A DNA stretch of 64,000 bases from Filifactor villosus (GTDB lineage: Bacteria; Bacillota; Clostridia; Peptostreptococcales; Filifactoraceae). Positions 60,830 through 64,000 of the stretch are shown here, one piece after another. A program made the translations under genes and the position numbers. The DNA lies in assembly GCF_042652965.1 (NCBI RefSeq), contig NZ_JBHSHL010000014.1:1-64000 (forward strand), read 5' to 3'. Positions within the stretch are counted from its first letter, which is position 1; every line of letters starts with the position of its first letter. The notes under the pieces are model-generated. The model was not told the DNA's origin. It worked only from the letters and a program-made list of their open reading frames with translations, and made no database searches.

Positions 60830-60864
60830 AAAAAGGCGAATAACCTATGGTTGTCCGCCTTTTT
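60830..60864 (+). terminator. Terminator between the convergent symporter and HerA-like genes
   Basis: AAAAAGGCG (60830-60838) pairs with CGCCTTTTT (60856-60864) with AACC/GGTT inside. Symmetric, so it can also stop transcription from the minus strand. Confidence 0.85.
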
Positions 60865-60985
60865 GGGTATGATGGGCATGGGCCCCCGTTGTCAGTACAA
60901 AGGTACGTTTCTTATTTTTGTTTTGAGTTTATAAAATACGAAAGTTTTTCATATCCACATTTTCAATGACTTTATCCTTTGTATA

Positions 60986-61100
60986 ATACTATTTTTCAAT
61001 AGAAGTATGGATATATCTATTTTTCAAACCATGAAACATTGTTTTATCTTCTATGGATCACAAGATTAGTTATATCCATCATTCAAAGGAATAGTAGTAT
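60986..61100 (-). repeat. Intergenic repeat, subfamily A, reverse orientation
   Basis: ATACTATTTTTCAATAGAAG to GGAATAGTAGTAT; almost the same interior as the copy at 50579 (ATGGATATATCT, GAAACATTGTTTTATCTTC). It lies in the 400 bp convergent space; the rest of that space holds no gene. Confidence 0.85.
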
Positions 61101-61187
61101 AACATGAGTTTTAGGATGATTTTTCAAAATATACGGTGTCGCCATAGTTATGGAAAAGCAGCTTGCAAAACATGCTTTCGATTCTTT

Positions 61188-62732
61188 TTATCTTTTAAGA
61201 GAGCCGAAGATTCCTCGGATGAGTTCTTTGCCGATCTGTCTTCCTATCGTTCCGGAGATGCTTCGCGTCATCTGCTTCATACTTGTTTCAATAATATTGT
61301 CCACGGATCTCGGCTTTGAGGGCTTGGCTGTCTTTTTATACATTTCTCTTTCCCATTTCTCTTTTTCTTTTTGGAAGGCTGCTTCTTCTTTGGCTCTTTG
61401 TTTTTCCCACTCTTCCTGCTGTTTGCGGCGTACCTTGTCCTCCTCTTCTTTCAAGGCTCTTTGTTTTAGCACCTCGTAGGCCGATTCCCTGTCGATCGGA
61501 TTCTTATACTTGGAAGCGAGAGGTTCTGTACTCAGGTTGGAAGCGATCAGGGAAGGGTCGGCCGGTCCCATCTTACTCGACGGAGGAAGGATGGTAACTA
61601 CATCGACTTCACCGGGGGAACCATTTTCGTCCAAGAAGGAAACAAGGGCCTGGCCTACCTTTAGGGAGGTAATTTGAGCAACGATATCAATGTTTCCGTC
61701 ATTGCGGAAGGACTGCGCTGCGGCTTTGATTGCTTTTTGGTCTTTGGGGGTAAAGGCACGAAGTGCATGTTGAACTTTATTTCCGAGTTGGCCGAGGACA
61801 TCTTCTGCAATGTCATCAGGATTTTGAGAAATAAAGTAGATACCTACTCCTTTAGAACGAATCAATCGAACGACTTGCTCGATCTTGTCCAAAAGAACCT
61901 TGGGAGCATTGTCAAAGAGGAGATGGGCTTCGTCAAAGAAGAAGACCAATTTGGGCTTGTCCAAGTCTCCGACTTCCGGTAGTTCTTCAAATAATTCGGA
62001 AATCATCCAAAGAAGAAAGGTGGAGTACATTTTGGGGCTGTGGTAAAGTTTTCGTGCATCCAAGACGTTGATATAACCTCTTGAGTTTACATCGATTTTC
62101 ATAAAATCACGGATATCCAAGGCTTCTTCTCCGAAGAAGAGGTCGGCACCTTCTTCTTCAAAAGCGATGATTTTACGAAAAATTGCACTCAGTGACGAGC
62201 CGGGAAGATTTCCGTAATCGTCCTTCAAGGAGGTGGTGTTGCTTGATACATACTGTACCATTTCTTTCAGATCTTTGTAATCGAGAAGCAGGAGCTGTCT
62301 GTCGTCGGCGATTCGAAATATGACGGTCAAAATTGATGTCTGTGTTTCATTCAAATCGAGAAGGCGGGACAGGAGTAGAGGACCCATTTCCGAAATCGTC
62401 GTTCGAACGGGAAGGCCGTTTTCTCCGAAGATGTCCCAAAATACGGTCGGATAAGATCGAAAGGAGAATTCTTCGATCTCAAGTTCGGTCAAACGTTCAT
62501 TGATTTTAGGGTTGGAAGTTCCCGGCTCTATCATTCCGCTGAGATCTCCTTTGACATCGGCGAGAAAGACCGGGACACCGGCATCGCTGAAAGATTCCGC
62601 AAGAACTTTCAATGTAACGGTTTTTCCCGTTCCGGTTGCACCTGCAATCAAGCCATGGCGGTTTGCCATTTTGGGAAGTAAGTTAGCATGATGATTTCCT
62701 TTACCTATGAGTAGAGTATCATTGAAATACAT
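61188..62732 (-). CDS. HerA-like DUF853 ATPase
   Basis: 514 aa. RecA-fold ATPase of the HerA/FtsK superfamily: P-loop GATGTGKTVT at residues 31-40, VFLADVKGDLSGM, Walker B PKLVFFFDEAHLLFDNAP, sensor YFISQNPDDIAEDVLGQLGN and a C-terminal charged coiled coil (RRKQQEEWEKQRAKEEA). This matches the DUF853/YjgR group, whose role is not established; HerA relatives act in DNA-end resection or antiphage defence. Last gene of the barnase-barstar unit, 12 nt after barstar. Confidence 0.88.
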   Translation of the reverse strand: MYFNDTLLIGKGNHHANLLPKMANRHGLIAGATGTGKTVTLKVLAESFSDAGVPVFLADVKGDLSGMIEPGTSNPKINERLTELEIEEFSFRSYPTVFWDIFGENGLPVRTTISEMGPLLLSRLLDLNETQTSILTVIFRIADDRQLLLLDYKDLKEMVQYVSSNTTSLKDDYGNLPGSSLSAIFRKIIAFEEEGADLFFGEEALDIRDFMKIDVNSRGYINVLDARKLYHSPKMYSTFLLWMISELFEELPEVGDLDKPKLVFFFDEAHLLFDNAPKVLLDKIEQVVRLIRSKGVGIYFISQNPDDIAEDVLGQLGNKVQHALRAFTPKDQKAIKAAAQSFRNDGNIDIVAQITSLKVGQALVSFLDENGSPGEVDVVTILPPSSKMGPADPSLIASNLSTEPLASKYKNPIDRESAYEVLKQRALKEEEDKVRRKQQEEWEKQRAKEEAAFQKEKEKWEREMYKKTAKPSKPRSVDNIIETSMKQMTRSISGTIGRQIGKELIRGIFGSLKR

Positions 62733-62744
62733 AAGGGCCTCCTC

Positions 62745-63017
62745 TTATGAAAGGATCTCAAACTTGAAATCCGGATTTTCATGTGTATAATCTTCAAAGA
62801 TGCGGATCAGAGAATCTGCATAGGTACCGAGATGCTTTTTAAGTACCGTACTGTTTTCGAGTGTAATAATAGAAATATCGGATATTTCGCTCAGACAGTC
62901 CCAAAGAGCATCCAAATTATCTCCATAATAATAAGGCAGATCCAGTTTTACCCGAAGGTAAAGATGGGTCTTTTCAGCTGTTTTCATTTTTTTTCCGTCT
63001 AGATGTATTTCTCGCAT
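62745..63017 (-). CDS. Barstar-family ribonuclease inhibitor
   Basis: 90 aa, typical barstar length. MREIHLDGKKMKTAEKTHLY and DLPYYYGDNLDALWDCLSEI form the barstar fold; the YYGDNLDALWD helix contains the acidic residues that plug the barnase active site (equivalents of D35/D39). Start is three bases after the barnase-like gene's stop, so the pair is coupled. Cytoplasmic protection against its neighbour before export. Confidence 0.93.
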   Translation of the reverse strand: MREIHLDGKKMKTAEKTHLYLRVKLDLPYYYGDNLDALWDCLSEISDISIITLENSTVLKKHLGTYADSLIRIFEDYTHENPDFKFEILS

Positions 63018-63020
63018 AAT

Positions 63021-63629
63021 CTAATCTCCTTCGTATAAGAGTTCAAAGGTGGAGTAGTGATCGCCCGTATAGTATATCCATCCGTCATTGGAATAGACGA
63101 TTCTCTTGGGGCCTCTGGTTCCTCCTTGATAGTCGATATCACATTCATACCAAGTCCTTCCTTTTTTGTCAGGAAGTTTACCCTCTCGATTTCCAAACAC
63201 ATCCCCTCCAATGCTCATATGATTCGTAACTTCCCAGAGGTTGCCTTCCTTTGCAATCCATCCTAATCGCTTTGCCTCTTTTTTGGTAATGAAATTCGAT
63301 GGCAATGTTTTGAAATGGAAAAGATAAAGTGCCACTTCCTCTTTTGAAGAATACGCTTCTCCCTCCTTCAAGGTATTTTCTTGATTTGCTTGAGGTTCAT
63401 TCTCTTCTAAAGAATCCTCTACATCTTCGTCGGCTTCCTTCTCGGACTGCGAAGTGGCTGAGGTTAGTGCATCGCCTTCATTGTCCTCCGCTTCCGATTT
63501 GGTTTCTTCATTTGATACGGATACAACACCCTGCTCCGATGAGGAAGCTGTTTGCTTTGTGCAACCGGCAACAAAGGATAAAAGAAGAGAAAAAAGCAAC
63601 AGAATGGGTATCAGTTTTCGTTTTACCAT
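63021..63629 (-). CDS. Lipid-anchored barnase-like ribonuclease
   Basis: 202 aa. Lipoprotein signal with lipobox FVAGC (Cys about residue 22), an acidic E/S/D-rich linker of about 70 residues, then a complete barnase domain from about residue 95. K in FHFKTLPSNF, TKKEAKRLGW, SIGGDVFGNREGKLP, the catalytic Glu in TWYECDIDY, two Arg in TRGPKRIVY and the catalytic His in TGDHYSTF are all present. So it should be an active guanyl-preferring RNase fixed on the outer face of the membrane instead of secreted freely. RBS GAAAGGATG. Confidence 0.92.
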   Translation of the reverse strand: MVKRKLIPILLLFSLLLSFVAGCTKQTASSSEQGVVSVSNEETKSEAEDNEGDALTSATSQSEKEADEDVEDSLEENEPQANQENTLKEGEAYSSKEEVALYLFHFKTLPSNFITKKEAKRLGWIAKEGNLWEVTNHMSIGGDVFGNREGKLPDKKGRTWYECDIDYQGGTRGPKRIVYSNDGWIYYTGDHYSTFELLYEGD

Positions 63630-63663
63630 AGTTAAAGCATCCTTTCTTCAATGTTTATTTTTT

Positions 63664-63715
63664 TTAACCTGTGGTTAAGCTCGTCATCGACCGGTGTTTC
63701 TTGAAGAAAAACCGG
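63664..63715. promoter_or_regulatory. Palindromes upstream of the barnase operon
   Basis: TTAACC-TGT-GGTTAA (63664-63678) is a perfect inverted repeat; ACCGGTGTTTCTT and AGAAAAACCGG (63690-63715) form a second, nearly perfect one. No strong -10/-35 pair is visible, but both lie where an operator for the minus-strand operon would be expected. Confidence 0.4.
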
Positions 63716-63763
63716 ATCGTCGGTTCAAATTTGAGTTATATGAAATGCAACCGTTGAACTCTA

Positions 63764-63877
63764 ACACTATTCTCCGATAGAAATGCCCCGTATACAGAAT
63801 ACATCATTCATGAAAAACAAGTTGGAGGAGAATATACCTTAACGTGTTCAACCTGTCAATTGTAATCGAGATAGCAT
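63764..63877 (+). repeat. Intergenic repeat, subfamily B
   Basis: ACACTATTCTCCGATAGAAATGCC at the left (20-base family end plus), TGAAAAACAAGTTGG in the middle, TTCAACCTGTCAATTGTAAT at the right, closing GATAGCAT. Closely resembles the copy at 57994. Confidence 0.75.
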
Positions 63878-63921
63878 GAGTTTTTTGTCATCTTTAGAAA
63901 TGCCGGTAAAGCTACAAGAAA

Positions 63922-63950
63922 ATTTGCTGTCAATGACTGTGACAGCAAAT
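63922..63950 (-). terminator. Possible terminator near the right edge
   Basis: ATTTGCTGTCA (63922-63932) pairs perfectly with TGACAGCAAAT (63940-63950). On the minus strand it is followed by TTTTC, so it could end a minus-strand gene lying beyond the window; on the plus strand there is no U-run. Confidence 0.45.
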
Positions 63951-64000
63951 GTTAAAGAAGTAAGTGCAGACCCGTGTCCGCTCTATAATTAAATCAAACC

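Noticed and set aside
425..63877. The repeats as a CRISPR array
   Set aside because: Copies are kilobases apart, about 112 bp long, in both orientations and without regular spacers. No array or cas1/cas2 is present.
1..64000. tRNA, rRNA, tmRNA or prophage genes
   Set aside because: I found no cloverleaf-like tRNA, no rRNA signature and no phage structural or integrase gene in the window.

Overview
The window is chromosomal DNA from a low-GC Gram-positive bacterium, probably an anaerobic, non-spore-forming member of the Clostridia (Peptostreptococcales/Tissierellales-like; I cannot name the species). The evidence is a Firmicutes-type S10-spc-alpha ribosomal super-operon, strong AGGAGG ribosome binding sites with many GTG/TTG starts, T-box leaders before two tRNA synthetase units, a fused electron-bifurcating Nfn protein, and rqcP-divIC without the sporulation genes yabP/yabQ.

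Layout. 1-825: tail of an unidentified ORF, its terminator, an intergenic repeat and the ribosomal operon leader. 826-15778: rpsJ to rplQ with secY, adk, map, a KOW protein and infA embedded; rpsD is absent from its usual clostridial place between rpsK and rpoA. 15970-23862: CapA-like lipoprotein, S1-domain protein (minus strand), a Csx20-like protein, LapA-like protein, birA, coaX, dusB, greA, lysS. 24165-27666: accessory stretch with a GNAT acetyltransferase, an internally deleted IS4-type element with both inverted repeats, a DUF6054-like protein, a pirin and a MarR regulator with a perfect palindromic operator inside its promoter. 28500-36829: an Amadori-compound (fructoselysine-type) utilisation locus: frlB deglycase, frlD kinase, complete sugar ABC transporter and two tandem GntR/UTRA regulators. 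36931-42996: AI-2E-family transporter, murA, mreB, fused NfnAB. 43051-56129: T-box-pheST, YdcF-like protein, acyl-ACP thioesterase, mazG-type protein, hup, rqcP, divIC, ppx, an unknown membrane protein and T-box-asnS. 56130-60785: aspartate 4-decarboxylase-like enzyme, bioY behind a BirA-type operator, and an alanine/sodium symporter. 61188-63629 (minus strand): barnase-like lipoprotein, barstar and a HerA/DUF853 ATPase as one apparent operon.

The strongest unexplained structure is a family of about 105-115 bp intergenic repeats, about 15 copies in both orientations. They share imperfect ends of the form ATACTATTMTCC ... GGAGAATAGTAT and fold back on themselves. One copy lies between the pheS T-box terminator and pheS. 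Other points worth attention are the standalone Csx20-like protein without a CRISPR locus in the window, the lipid-anchored barnase with adjacent barstar, and three promoter-embedded palindromes (MarR, BirA/bioY, symporter). Family assignments are from memory of protein families; no database search was run.
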